64,000 nt of DNA from Apostichopus japonicus. Its lineage: Eukaryota > Echinodermata > Holothuroidea > Aspidochirotida > Stichopodidae. Location of the stretch: NCBI RefSeq assembly GCF_037975245.1, contig NC_092579.1:10148678-10212677 (forward strand), read 5' to 3'. How positions within the stretch are numbered: the first letter of the stretch is position 1; every line of letters starts with the position of its first letter. Below, piece by piece: positions 39,038-51,800 of the stretch. Position numbers and translations under genes: made by a program. The notes under the pieces are model-generated. The model saw only the letters and a list, made by a program, of their open reading frames with translations, was not told the DNA's origin and made no database searches.

Positions 39038-40043
39038 TTATGAGCAAGCTACCTCGAAGGATTCCCACGGTCTAGATCCCAGTTCCTGTAAGATTGTTGT
39101 ATGGTTCATGTAGGTAGGGGACTGTTGGGGGGAGGTACCGTAATCGGATGGGTACGTGGACGCAATCCCTGAGCTGGATACAGCCGTAGCCTGAGGATAG
39201 TACTCTGACGGTGAAGCCGTACCACTGCCGAAGTGATGACCACCACCGACGTGCGCTGAAGGCTGCTGGTATTCTGGGTAACCTCCGTTAGTAGGGGAGT
39301 GTTGAGTCACCGGGGAATGATGCATGGCGTAGTTCAAAGACTGCATGGTGCCATTGGTGTATTGGTTTTCAGAGTTGACCGTAGACGACTTGAGCTTGTC
39401 CTCTAGTTTGAGATTTAACGCGGAGGCGTTCCGATGGTTGACGCCGGGGATCGTTCCAGAGCCATGTTCTGCCGATACCCACTGCAGTGGTACCCGAGCG
39501 TCACACACGGGCGTGTCAGCTATGTTGGTGTAGCCTGCGGAAGACTGGGGAGGATAGGAGCAGTGCATCTGATCGGACACCAACGCGGTCGGCATGGATG
39601 AGGGCATATGGGACATGTGCGACACCAAATATTGGTCAAGTTCCTCGGACTCCAGACCGTCCATGATCGCGGAACCTATGTCTGTGAAATTCATGTCACC
39701 CGATACATGCCTGACTGGTTTGCGGATGCTATACTTCCTTCGCTTCTTCATTGGCGGTTGTTGTTCATCGTCATCCTTGGGTGTGGTAGGCGGGGTAGGG
39801 GGTCCCTGAGTCGTACCCACGTGGGGTACCATATCGGCTTCACCCTTTCTGGTCTTCCTCTGTCCGCTGGTAGCGGAGTATGTGGAGGTCATTTCCATGC
39901 AGTCTGCTTTGGAGCAGGTGTGTTTTCCACCCCTGTTGCGACGTCTGGGCTGGTACTTGTAGTCTGGGTGATCCTTCTTGTGCTGTAGACGCAACCTCTC
40001 AGCTTCCTCGATGAAGGGCTGCTTCTCATTGTCAGAGAGCAAT
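39038..40043 (-). CDS. SoxE: SoxE transcription factor, coding exon 2 (terminal)
   Basis: This exon encodes residues 125-459 of SoxE. The acceptor reads TTTCTTGCAG|ATTG (AG at 40045-40044), and the stop is TAA at 39040-39038. Residues 126-160 finish the HMG box ([20 protein letters not shown]) and the basic PRRR tail. Residues 205-214 are [10 protein letters not shown], a signature of SoxE proteins; in vertebrate SOX9 this stretch contains the GSK3/FBW7 phosphodegron. Residues 241-264 ([10 protein letters not shown]...ELDQYL) resemble the central SoxE K2/TAM activation region, which in vertebrates contains VDI and [14 protein letters not shown] (224-233) is an extra basic patch. LKLE at 336-339 fits a sumoylation consensus. 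The C-terminus is Ser/Pro/Tyr/Gln-rich, as in transactivation domains, and ends [12 protein letters not shown]. At 459 aa it is close to vertebrate SoxE length. Vertebrate SoxE genes have a second intron just downstream of the HMG box, and it is absent here. Antisense reading frames over this exon are shadows. Confidence 0.95.
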
Positions 40044-42246
40044 CTGCAAGAAATCAATGAAGAAGAGGAAAAGATTGAAATAGTTTACTTTTCCTACAAA
40101 TTATTATTTAAAATGTAATTTTGAGAGAAGAAAATTATTGGACTACATTAACATGGAACCTTAAATATAAGACAAGTAAACAAGGGCATGAATCAACAAA
40201 CCAATACATCATTCACATCATATTTGTGTCCAATCCAATTTACAAGTTTACACCCTTCTACACCTCTCCCCCCCCCCCTCCCTTCAATATCCCTCTCCCA
40301 CTCGTCTCCTATATCCCATCTGTATTGTGCAGTCCTAGGTAAACCAATGGAACCAACCATCAATGGTGGAATGTTTAGGGCAACATGACTATGAATTCAA
40401 CTGAACATTCCCCGACTTGAGACAGCAGACAATGTTGTATTAAAGACAGTTTCATAAACTCAAAACGATTGCAATGGGAGGGGGGGAGAGGGGGGGGGTT
40501 ATTGGAGGCACAACCTGTATTAAAGATCAATTGAACATCTTACACATTTACTGAATCTTGTTTATTTTTTTCCCCTCTGGTTTTGTCTTTTTCTCTTTAA
40601 TCCTCACAACTCCCAAGATCTGGGTATCATCAAAAGTCAACAACAGGTATTAAAACCCAAATCACCTGGGATTAGGAAACATACAGGGTCTGATAACTCA
40701 GCAATAAAACTTTTGAAAGGATCTTAAATCTTCATAGATATCTCCAGCTCATTTCATTATTTGAAGCTTTCAGAATTTGTTTGTAACAATTTTACATATT
40801 TTTATTTATTTTTATGATGATTTGACAATTTAGGCCAGGAGGACAAATAGGGTTGTAAGCTATATATGCATTAAAGAGTTTCTGCAGACTGAATCCTATT
40901 AAATTCTCATTTTTTTTCTGAAGTTGATATTGATAGGTGATAAATGGAGAATTCAAGTTTCCATTCAATGACATAACATCTGCCTTGATACTTATTTATT
41001 TTTCACTGAATACCATTTTGAAGGAACACATTTTTTCTCAAAATTCAGTTTGTACACAGATTAAATAAGAATGGTAGCCTACATTGTCACATCTTCAATT
41101 CTTGTAATGGAAAAACCACCACATTCAGTGTTAATTTTCTTGGCCTTCAAATCACTTTTATTCAGTGACAACCGACAACATCCCCCATTTGTCCCACCCC
41201 CCCCCCTTCTTCCTTCTCCTAAATGATAGTTAACAGTTTCAATCAGACTTTTTCCAGTTTTCTTACTTAGTATTTTCAACTTACACAACTCAAAAAAGCT
41301 TCAAGACATTTCTTTCGTCATTATCCATTTTTAAGTTGATAGATTTCTACTAATTAATTGTTCCATTTCTGATCACCATAAATATTTCATGAAAAAATAC
41401 CAGATTAATAAACTTCTTGTTTGAAACAAAAAAACATGTTCTTTGCATTTACTTCACAGAAAACACTAGTATTGCAAAAACCGAGGCCTGCTTGCAATTT
41501 GCTTGCTACTAAAAAGGAAAATTCCTTAATAAAAGCAACATTTCAGATCTCTGGTCTTGGGGTAACCGCCAAAACTTTTGAGAAACGATTACAAACACTT
41601 AGAAAATTAAAATCATACTTTTAAAGTTGCGAACATAACTACATTTTATCAGAATTAGCTCATAGGATTTCTCCAGAGGAAGTTGGGGACGGGAGGGGGG
41701 GGGGGGGCAAATACGACAAAATACTTTAGCTGAAACCACTACAAAAAGTTGCCTGCCGCCCTTACAGCGTGGGCGTAGATATGCAATGTAAACTGTGTAC
41801 CCCCGTAAAGTGTGGAGTGTATTTGTGTCACTGATATTAAAATAACATGTCATTAGTAAATTCTGTGGTTAGCAGGCTATGATTAAGAATACTCTTTCAT
41901 AATTTTGCAGAAACCAGGCTTGGGAATTAAAACCCTCACAATTTCAACATATTATCGGTAAAGCTTGCTGTTTGGATGAAAAGTGAGGGTGCCAAACAAG
42001 AATACAAGTTCTCTACAAAAGCACATCGTTCAAATCACAGTTAGTTAGCTGTGTAGTACAGCGTCAAGGAAAGTGTCAATTTAAACTTCTATGAATTAAT
42101 AAAATTGCTAAACGTGAAACGTCTTACCGCTGGGGCAGTAAGGTTATACATGTACATAAATAGGATAATGTTAAGAACGTTTCAAGGCTTGGAGCTGATT
42201 GAAAATGATCATTAGCAAATTTGAAAAGAATAAAACTAGAACTTAC
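40044..42246 (-). other. SoxE intron 1 (within the HMG box)
   Basis: A 2203-bp GT-AG intron between the two SoxE coding exons, with a split Arg codon. It contains a poly-G/poly-C tract near 41697-41708, C-runs at 40267-40279 and 41197-41207, and a G-run around 40479-40498. I see no transposon or RNA gene in it. First introns of developmental regulators can hold enhancers, but I cannot point to one. Confidence 0.9.
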
Positions 42247-42620
42247 CTCCATAATTTTCCGAGTGTTTTACTTAGTTCGGCATTGTGTATGTTAGGATAT
42301 TGATCGGCCAACTTCTTTCTTGCAGCTTGAGCCCAAACCATGAAGGCGTTCATTGGTCTCTTGATATGAGGGGCCTTCTTGGAACCAGTACTGGTCCGTG
42401 TTGGCATCTGGATCGATGACCAATCGTAACCATCCAAAACTCGAGCCACTGCGGTCCCGATCGAAGATGTAAGGTCGCGGCCATTGGGTCCATGAATTTG
42501 TTCTCTAAATTCTCCATTGGAACTATCGCAGTCACTAGCAGGGCTAACTGGGTCGATGATCTCGTCAATGGAACTCTCGCTTACACGGGACGGTGACAAC
42601 TCTTCTTTCTGAGGCGACAT
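42247..42620 (-). CDS. SoxE: SoxE transcription factor, coding exon 1
   Basis: This is the first coding exon of a group E Sox transcription factor, a nuclear sequence-specific DNA-binding protein. It encodes residues 1-124 and two bases of codon 125. The ATG at 42620-42618 has A at -3 and is the first in frame. Residues 1-50 are acidic and Ser/Pro-rich. Residues about 52-72 ([20 protein letters not shown]) match the dimerization region that precedes the HMG box only in group E Sox proteins. The HMG box starts near residue 85, with [18 protein letters not shown] at about 88-105, and is cut by the intron after [10 protein letters not shown]. The donor reads GGAG|GTAAGT, with intron GT at 42246-42245. 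The Arg codon is split AG|A, and vertebrate Sox8/9/10 have an intron at this same place. The exon joins 40043-39038 in frame, and the combined CDS is 1380 nt (459 aa plus stop). Identification as SoxE is firm; orthology to a particular vertebrate paralogue is not implied. Confidence 0.95.
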
Positions 42621-42788
42621 GTTTTAAAGAACTTGGGTGTAGAACAACACTTGAAGATGTACACGTAGTCTGATGTGTGGTAAATACAAGGTAATTCGGG
42701 AAATATCGAAATTAATCCAAATTTGTATCGTTGCTTGCTATGTGTCAGAAAGATAGTTTAGTTATGACTGTAGATGTCTGGATCCGAG

Positions 42789-42795
42789 TTTTATA
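42789..42795 (-). promoter_or_regulatory. TATA box of SoxE
   Basis: On the minus strand the sequence reads GGGGTATAAAACTCGG, a strong TATA-box match about 170 nt upstream of the SoxE ATG. Transcription would be expected to start about 25-30 nt downstream, near 42760, giving a 5' UTR of roughly 140 nt. The start site is inferred from spacing only. Confidence 0.55.
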
Positions 42796-42909
42796 CCCCA
42801 AACGGTCCGCACGAGAGCTGTCCTTAATTTTCGTGACCACATTTACCTTCCAAATTGTTACACATATTCAACTGTATAAGCCGCTGCTTTTTACCCCACT
42901 TGAGTCTCG

Positions 42910-42981
42910 CCAATCAAACAACTCGAAAAAGTTTTTCTGTTTATTATTCATCATGACTGTTAAGCTCCCTTCTGTGATTGG
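42910..42981 (-). promoter_or_regulatory. CCAAT motifs upstream of SoxE TATA box
   Basis: The minus strand carries CCAAT at 42981-42977 (within TTAACCAATCACAG) and an inverted CCAAT (ATTGG) at 42914-42910. They lie about 185 and 120 bp upstream of the TATA box, a plausible place for NF-Y-type promoter elements. Five-base motifs occur often by chance, so this is only supportive. Confidence 0.3.
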
Positions 42982-44358
42982 TTAAAATGCGTGAAGCCGC
43001 TTTCCTTCACCACACGACAGGTCTATTACGCACCTGCTGTGGACTGTTCGACTATATGTCAAGGGGGGAAATAGTAGTTTGTTTTGCTTGGAGCGATTGC
43101 GTATATGATGGAGTGTGTTCTCAAATTACGCTATGTTGACTCAAAGCACTCGCCGACAGGCTGTACACTGTAGTAGTGATTCATGTACAAGTTCCGGTGA
43201 AGCGACGACTAGTAAATTTGTTAAGTCGATTTGTATCTTGGCGCCATTTTAGAAGCCACCGCCAATGAATGAAATATATCGCACCCTGTACTGTTTCTCA
43301 TACTTCAGCCGCTCAGGATCTCTCAGTGAAGCGTGAAAATGTACTTGGAGACTACTAAAAATACACCTTTTCTAGTGATAAATAGCAATGGTGCTCATCT
43401 CTGATTTTTCAATATCATAATAGAGCAGTGGTCTGTGATTTAAATGGCAGCTTCTTGCGTAGATCGTCTCTCTGAACCAGACCCCCAAAGGAGTGTTAAC
43501 AAAAACGATGTTAGACGCGCGCCATAAAATAAATGTTTTTTTTTAAATCCAAGCAATTTTAGAAAGGGAGCCAAAAATGTAAAGATTTATATTAGTGCAG
43601 TGATAACAATCACTTAAATAAAGAGTTTCAAGGATAATTTGAAGAACATGTGACAAGGGGCGCGCAACCACAAATATTATCTTGAGTACTGTGGGCTGAT
43701 ATACCCTCCTTCCAAATGGCAGAAAATAAACCTAGTGTACAGTACGTAAATATAAATAACATATATATGTGCGACGCAACCTACACAGTTGAAAATTCTT
43801 CAAGGTTGTTTTAAAAATTGCAAAATATAGCACCATTTTGCATCTTAGCACCATCCATTTTACCAAATTTTCTTAAAGGGTAGGGATCGCCCACCCCTTA
43901 TACACCTCCCCTTAACGACATAAAATCTTATCCCCACCCCCCCCCCGTACAAAAATGGTGGTTGCTCCCCGATGCCATATGTCTTACCCAATTCCTTTTA
44001 CATGTCTTCATCATCATTTCAGAAAACCTATGTTGAAATACAGGGGCAGAAAGCATATAATAGAGGGCCTATGTCAATGTAAGAATTGAGACTCAGCTAG
44101 ATTGTTGCTCGGGTTATGAATATAGCTTCGAATGTTGGCAAACAAATTCAGGTTACCAAATTATTCCCAGATTTATGGATATACTTTTAACTACTGCATA
44201 TGAAAATAACATGCGCAAAAGTACTATCTTAGAGTGGTAGGTCCCATATACAGTAAAGGAGCCTAAACTATAGGTTTGGCATATTGAATACCAGGAGTGG
44301 TTTTTTCGGGGTGCAGGGTTGGTGTCATGTTTTTAAGGACTTTCATGCAAATTATGGG

Positions 44359-44465
44359 CACTCAACCCGTGTAGCGCTATACAGTGAGTAGTAGGCTATA
44401 TATATAATAATAAACACATTTTAACCTGCAGTGTACTCACTGTATAGCGCTACAAGGGTTGAGTG
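44359..44465. repeat. Inverted repeat / hairpin
   Basis: CACTCAACCCGTGTAGCGCT...CAGTGAGTA at 44359-44390 and TACTCACTG...AGCGCTACAAGGGTTGAGTG at 44434-44465 form arms of about 32 bp with few mismatches. The loop of about 43 bp is AT-rich (TATATATATAATAATAAA). Likely a small foldback MITE. Confidence 0.6.
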
Positions 44466-44649
44466 TCCAGGAAATAATAAAATTCTTGCATATGTTTTAT
44501 TTATCCTAAGTTGTGGATTTGCTGTTAATCATCCGATGCGGAAGATAACTTGAGTTGAAGAAGATGAGGGTACGGGGAGGGGTATTGGGTAAATAATCCT
44601 TCCTGTTGATAAACATGCTTTATCACACACACTAAAACACCTGTTAGGC

Positions 44650-44722
44650 TACTACAACACCCCGCCCCCACCCCCTCTAGCTACAACCCCCCTCCCTCTA
44701 ACTACAACCCCCTCCCCCTCCA
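44650..44722. repeat. C-rich minisatellite
   Basis: Three imperfect copies of a CTACAACCCCCCTCCCTCTAA-like unit. Confidence 0.7.
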
Positions 44723-45760
44723 CGAGCACACCGAATGATTCCGGTCCACAGTGTTGCAAAACTGTATATCTAAAAGTGGTCAAGCATAATAGGCTACCAA
44801 TCAGACATATATAAAAACCCTTACATTTCGACACTTTTCAGCGGCCAGAGTGGGCGAAGACCTATCCGTAACAGCTCCATTTCGTCTCCATTGAACGTGT
44901 CTTTTGTATCGCCCCGGGTTATTTGATCCGATTTTTATAATCATTTTCTGTGTTCTTTCGGTCGGATTTGATTCAATCCTCATGTGCGTCACACTTTTTA
45001 CCTTTGCTGCTCCACGTTCTTCTAACTAACCGCACCCGCCGGTACGCGAGGTCGGGTCCTTTGCCTTTGACGGTAAATTAGTCTTTGGTCAATCAGGCAT
45101 AGCGTCATTTTCTTTACTGTATTTCTACGATATTATGTTAATCGAGCATAACGGTGGTTTTTTTCAATGTTGTTTTTGATGAGTGTTTACCGTGGGTGTG
45201 GCCATGCACCTCTCGCCTCATTTGGTCAATGGTTTCATTTTACTCCAGTCACTGACGCCAGAAAAGTTCTCATTCAGCCAATGATACAGACACGATAGTA
45301 CCCCCGGGTAGTCTACCGTACTTATTTCCCCTCTCGTCGGCTTGAAATGGATAGAAATAGCAACAGAACATGGCTACGCAGGCAAGTGCAACCCTGCCTA
45401 TAAGTCAAAGAACGGGAGCCATAGGAAACACACATTGATGTACGTAGTAGTTCAGTAACATGAGCAAGAGGAGAGGGAAGGGTGATACAGAAATGGAATC
45501 GGTAGGGGGAGGGGGATAGGGTAAGGTATGGAAAGGGGAGGAGTGTCAACGATTCATTCGTTGCGCAATAATTAAACACTCATCCCGGCTCGAAACTGTT
45601 AAATTCCTGGTCGAATTGGTTGCAGTATACTGATGAGATCATTAATTATAATATCATCATTTCTATAGTGGAAGAAAGAAGCCTATATTTAAAATCGTAT
45701 GAAATGACTACTTAGTATTTAACGTTCGTTTGATCTCAAATAATGGGCGGGGAGTGGGAG

Positions 45761-45798
45761 GCAGGGGAAGGCAGGGGAAGGCAGGGGAAGGCGGGGAA
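45761..45798. repeat. 10-bp G-rich minisatellite
   Basis: GCAGGGGAAG three times exactly, followed by a shorter variant; G-rich on the plus strand. Confidence 0.9.
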
Positions 45799-47490
45799 GG
45801 CAAGGAGCCCGGGTGGGGAAGGTAGGGGAAGGGTGGGGCTTGCGTTATCAGGAAATCGTTATAGTCAATTTGATCAACTGTACTCTTAGTTTGTTCAGTA
45901 ATACAACTGTCTGTTCTCAGTAGCATACATGTAGTATGTGTACAACAGCATGGGTATGACTCGGTTTAAGTCAATTTCCCTTGTTATGAGTACCACGTGA
46001 CAGACTCAATATAATTTCGAGTACGGGTTCTTCATTTTGCACTAGTATTTAATCTTATTACCCAAAATGCACCGAGTGCGAGTACCAGTTTATGAGGGCG
46101 ATAATGAATAATGTGACGAGTATACGAGTACGTAATCCCTCTATACGTCTCCTCAGTGGTAATATTCATGTGTAGTACCTCTGAAGTAACAAAACCGGAA
46201 ATTGGCGATAATCTCTTAACTTAAATATGCATGTATGATGTTTGTAGGGTAATAAAATGGGACCGTGCAATGGTCGGGTCTCGTGTATGCGACAAAGTAA
46301 ACGATCCCGCCAACGCTATGCGATAATACACTTTTACGAGCACGATGGTTTTTGATGTCTGATTCAAAATGTATGTAGTAGCCGTGTTTCACAAATATAG
46401 TTTATTAACAACTGTTGTCTACTGTTCTAGTCCATCAGACTCAAGAAGAAGAGAAAAAAACGAACAACTGCTGCGAGTAGAACTTTTTTGATGTTTTTTA
46501 TTCAAAAAATCATCAAATAAATCTAAATGATTCAGCTCATACTAATTGTATTTAACGATCTCTTTGACCACAAATGAGTATACGGGGAATTGAGATTTCT
46601 GGTCGTGCGCAGCGAGGACCACCCACCGGCCGCAGACGGTTGGGAGGGTGTCGCGGATATCGCTACTCATCTTCATGACCGCACTTCTTCTTTAGTTGTC
46701 TTCCAACACTATGAAACCTTTATACTTTTTTATTGACTGGCACCTGTTGTTACATATATATATATACATGTATAACTATGTATCAATTTTTTAAGTCTAA
46801 GAAATTAACGGAAGTTTACATGAGAATTAAAAGAAGCAAAACATTGTCAAGGTTTTTGATTAGTGAATGCGACGGATTTGAAGACAAAATCAAGTGAACA
46901 TGGTAAAGGATATGATGTGAATATCTGCATGAGCAGGGGGTGGAGGTGGAGGGAGGTTATTTTCTGGCCACTAAAAGTTCATGGATATGTGATAAGTATA
47001 GTGCCTCCTAATTTTATCATGCTAACAAAAATGCTTAGTAAAGTTCCAAAGTATTCCCCAACATTGGGTAGTTTTACACCTAGGCCTACATGTCACACTA
47101 TTCAAAACTTGTTTTGGCATGTTTGAAAATGAGTGGTGCAAATTTGGGAGGTATTATTGGGTAAATCTTAAATGACTTGGGGTACTGGAATGGAGGTGCA
47201 GAAAAGAAATATGCATGTATGATTGGGAGGCAGGCATGGTTGAATAGAAAGGCTTCATTTCCCACTTTGTCAGTTATGAATAATTGTATATGGAACCTTG
47301 CGTGGACCACAATACAAATGACTTGTGAAGATCTGACGTTTGGGATGAACACATAGATGGGATGGAGTGGGGTGTGGTGGTAGTGGTATATATTTTAAAC
47401 TTTATTTAGAGATATTACTGTACTTTGGTTCCACTCACTATGTCCACATGTTTGAACGTTTGTGTTTTATGGTCGACCATATAAGTATAA

Positions 47491-47809
47491 AGGGAGCGTG
47501 GTGGCCAATTGGCTAAGGCGTCGGACTCGTGATCCAAGGATTGCTGGTTCGATTCATGCCTAGTTCATTACGTTGTGTCCTTGGGCAAGATGCTTTATCT
47601 TACTTGCCTCTCTCTCCACCCAGGGGTTAAATGGGTACCTGTGAGGTAACTTGACATTGGGCGCAGTATATAACTGCTGCCGACTGGAGGGATTGTCTCT
47701 GTGACAGCTGGTTATCATTGACCAGGGATAATATAACGTCTGTAAAGCACTTTGAGACATATCGCTGGTATAAAGCGCTATATAAAAATCAAATATTATT
47801 ATTTATTAA
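47491..47809 (+). mobile_element. tRNA-derived SINE
   Basis: The head has a pol III A box (TGGCCAATTGG, about 47502-47512) and a B box (GGTTCGATTC, 47546-47555) with tRNA-like spacing. The body contains GTGTCCTTGGGCAAGATGCTTTA and CCACCCAGGGGTTAAATGGGTACCTGTG, of a kind widespread in invertebrate SINEs. The 3' end has AAAGCGCTATATAAAAAT followed by an ATT-rich tail, typical of L2/CR1-type LINE-dependent SINEs. No clear target duplication was found. Confidence 0.8.
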
Positions 47810-48597
47810 AGAAGAGATCCTACACATGGCGGTGATATTTCCAGCATATAAATTCATTCGGTATACTCTTAAGATTTGTCAGGCTTGTTCAGTCAAGTTA
47901 ACTTGTTTGAATCCTGGAAGGTAAAAAACAGATCAACGTGACATGTTTCAGTCGAGACCTTGGCCTGCTAAATTCCGTAGTAATTACTACAGCCAAGTGA
48001 TTAACCCTCTCTCGTCCTTTTTTTCCCCCGAAACTTTCTCCTGCTTTTACTTTTTTTAGTGCGTGGGTTGGGAAGTGGATGAAATATTCCGGAGAAAGGA
48101 GTTGTTATACCTCAGGGATTGTATGATCGGCGTAAAATAAGTTGTCATTTTAGTGAGTCATCTAAGAGTAAAATGTCAGAGGAAAAAAAAAGCAGCGACG
48201 GCGTCGATGAAATACCTCTCTTGCACTTTTATGAGGGTTATCCATTTGAGCTGGGCGGAGAGTTTGTCTGTGTCAAAATGAAAATAAAAGTTTTGAGGGG
48301 ATTTTGTTAGGTAAATAATACAGATAAAAGTTAGATTAATGGTATATACGTATATCAAAATGAAACAAAGCATTTATGGTAATGTATTGCAGTGTGTGGT
48401 CATATTGATCAAACGAAATCAATTGCATATGGTAGTAATCTTTCAAAAAACTCTTGAACTATAAAGGGGGAGGCACGAACGAAGTGACAGACACACAAAC
48501 CTATCCGACTTATGGTGGTGCGTCATCTATCTCGATCGGCAGACAGCCAATGGTAATGTGACAGTCTGGACATGTGACTGCCATGCATGGAGAAGAA

Positions 48598-48895
48598 CAT
48601 GTATGTATATATGTATGTATGTATGTATGTATGTGTGAATGTATGTATGCATGTATTTTAGATCCTCCTGCAAGCAGGAACTCGCGAAGAAGCCTCATTG
48701 GCTTATCAAAGCCGCAAGCTGACCGAAGTCAGTCTCTTAAATTCATATTTAACGTCCATGATTATGAATTGCCAATCGTCAACAACTCTGTAACTGGACG
48801 ACATACATTAATCTTGGAGTGACTCGAACTCGGGACCTTATGATTGAACGGCACCGGCGTTAACCACTGAGCTAACACTCCACTGAGCTAGCATG
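48598..48895 (-). mobile_element. tRNA-derived SINE with duplicated A box and (ACAT)n tail
   Basis: Read on the minus strand, the head carries TAGCTCAGTGG twice, separated by AGTGT (about 48895-48869), followed by a B-box-like GAGTTCGAGTC near 48822. The body contains nested short palindromes (CCTGC/GCAGG; CTGACTTCGGTCAG). It ends in a (CATA)n/(ACAT)n microsatellite at 48660-48598 that acts as the tail. The tandem A-box module is unusual. It looks like a SINE insertion rather than a functional tRNA, because no acceptor stem can be formed. Confidence 0.7.
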
Positions 48896-51800
48896 CACAG
48901 ACCGACAGATAGACAAACGAATGACAGAGTGACGGTCTGGCCAAACGGATATGCGGAAGAAACATTACCGACAGACAGACAAACAGACGGAATAGCAGCA
49001 ACGGCATGGCCTAACGGACATGATGAGAACAAATGAACGATAGTCCGACAGATTGACACAGTCTTGTACGGTTAGGGAATGACATAATATGAGCTTGCTC
49101 AAAGTGACAGGGAAAAAGCAGGTAAAGAAAGCCTCGGTGCATGGACTGACAAAGTGAAAGTGTGTTACAGTAGTACGAAATCAGAAAGGGAGAAGCACAT
49201 TAACATAGCCTACATGCTAAACGTCTCCTCCTTTCATAAAGGGGGAGGGGAGGGGAGTTTTACCCCTTTGTTCCAAAACAGGATGAACCACGTTTTTCTA
49301 ACAATGCTCGTTTACACGATTTCACCAGACCTTTTCTCGCCTTGTCTGAAGGCTTGTATAAGAGGGACACGACACGGATATACACACAAACAGACGGACA
49401 AACATAATCAAAGAATCGTCATTCTTCTAAAAGTCAAATGTCATCATATTTTATTGTCATATTTTTGGTAAGACTCGTTGCTCTATAGATCCTAAATATA
49501 GGTTTGTTGACATCATTTAATTGCGACAGTTTTAGGCAAGTCGTCAACCTTGAACGGAAATGCGTCATTCGGGCTGGTAACCTTTACACTTACTAAACTC
49601 AAGCTAGCTGTCCTCTCAAGGCTAGCAGGAGGCTCTACGTAGTACACCCATCTGGTGACGTCACAGAGCTACAACATGACCATAGCATACTGTGAGGGGT
49701 GCGACGAGGGGGAGGGACTGTGTTTTCATTGTCATGGAAATGACATAAACTATAGCGATGCAAACTCACTCTTCATGTATAGTTCTATCTTTTTTAATAT
49801 TTTTAACTTTGTGTGAATCTACTTCTTTTTTTATATTATATATCATGATCGGATCATGATGAGACCCCGAGAGAGGGTTGTGACGTCATTCAATATGCTA
49901 ATTCCATATAGTACAGAAGTTTAACAAATTCTCTATTGTTTGTTCACATGTACTCAGGTTGTCGTAGTAACCGGTTTCATAATTAAGGGTATAAGTACGA
50001 TAAAGATGCGACAAGGTAATTATTTCAACAGGTTATTACGTAATCACGGAATTAATTTAGAATAGGGCCTATAAATGGTATAGCTTTATTATAAGTTAAT
50101 ATATAACGAAGGGGGGGGGGGTGGAGAATGCTTGCAAATAAGTTTGAGTTTCATTTTGTTCTTTCTGAGTTTGGGTGTGAAGAGTTGATGCAAGGGATGG
50201 TGGGTGGGGGAGGGGGGAGCTTTATTTACACGGTTTACTTTCACAGCTATCAGCATGATTGATTACTTACGGTATACCGGGCTGAATTTATCAAGTTCAA
50301 GAATAGACTATCACCATATTGAAACAGCCTACACAGAGCATGAGTATATGTGTTCACCAGTTTCTAGTTTTATTCGAATAGCTATAGAAGAAGGGAAAAC
50401 AACGGATGACTTATGGGGTATATCATTCTGGTCACCCCGTGAGTTCATCATAAGTATCGCACTTTTCTTATTTAAAACTCGCAACGTATATAGTTCCAAC
50501 TTAAAGTAATGCCCTATTCCGCTTAAATACTACTTGCATTTCTCCTTCTTTTACGTATAAATTCGATACACTGCTTATAAAAATCTGTTCTCAGTGCACA
50601 TTGTGTTAAGGTCATTGATCTGTTCTTTTTCTTCTTAAGATATCGCTTATTGCTTACGTGTCGACCTTTCTGCTACCGTAGTGTTGTGGTTCCGAATATT
50701 TAATGGCTTAACGCATACACCTATGTATATCCTTTTGGTGGTGCCGGTTAATTTATATTACCCTGTCCGTCGCCTCTGTAGCCTTTCGGTTTGACCTGAC
50801 CTTCTTGTTGTTCTGTATCCCCCTCCCTCTATTTTTTCCCCGTTTGTATATCATATATATATATGATAACCCATTTTATTTATTTATTTCTTGTTTTGTT
50901 TTCTTTGAAACAATCGCCCGCACTAAGTTAGACTTTTTGTCGGGTTTTATGAAGTAAACACATGTAACGTAATGTGTAAGGAATGCTATGTACCCGGTGG
51001 AACTAGGAGCTTTGAAAAAAATGTCTCGCTTCATGATTTAACACAGCTTTTATCTCCGGTCGCCAAATTTCCGGGAATTTTGCTAAACATTTCAAGCATT
51101 CATTTAAAAATGTAACATTGTAATGGAACTAAGACTACTTCTTAACAATTTTGTTTTCTTCGTAAAGTACACGTGACTTAGCGAGTATGAGCATGCGCGA
51201 TTCTCTTTAATAGTTCGCTCATACATCTCACATACAAGTTCTACTATAAGCTTTAATCAAATTCAAAATATTAATTTGGAAAGTTCACTTTTAGTTTCTC
51301 TTCCTTCATTATTTTGACGTGACATTTGGCAACAAGGTTATGAAGTTCATTCAAATGTCTTTAAAGTTAACTTGTTTTCACCCCTCCGCCTCCCGCACCC
51401 CCCCCCCCTCCCAATCCATCAATAGGGAGGAAAATGGGCAACTCATTAAGGATTCACTTCCATGAATAAACCTGATTGTAGACTACAACAGGAAAAAAAG
51501 AACAACATGGGAAAATAATACCAAAAAGAGCCCGGAAACAAAATATTTTGCAAATTGGGAAACGAAGTTTAAAATCACCGCATTTTAATCAAAGACAGCT
51601 TCCTTTTGTATATTGTTATTGATTAATAATGAGTTATTATATTTGATTTAATACCTGCAGTGATTGCTAAGCCTATTAAGTTTCCTTTAAACAACAGTAA
51701 TGATCGCCCACTGTTTACGACGACCAATCAAAGAGCTGCTATTTCACCAATCATCATCGTTAGAGATTTAGTGTCACATGTTGACCTTGTTTGTTGTCTG

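Larger units (their letters stand above)
42990..47490. other. SoxE upstream region, non-coding
   Basis: Apart from the hairpin at 44359 and the minisatellites at 44650 and 45761, no gene or transposon is recognised. It is the likeliest place for proximal SoxE regulatory sequence by position, but no specific element can be claimed. Confidence 0.45.

Noticed and set aside
39345-39988. Plus-strand open frames of 62-126 codons opposite SoxE exon 2
   Set aside because: They are antisense shadows of the well-supported SoxE coding exon.
47500-47560. Functional tRNA gene
   Set aside because: A and B boxes are present, but the acceptor stem cannot form and the sequence continues into a SINE body and tail.
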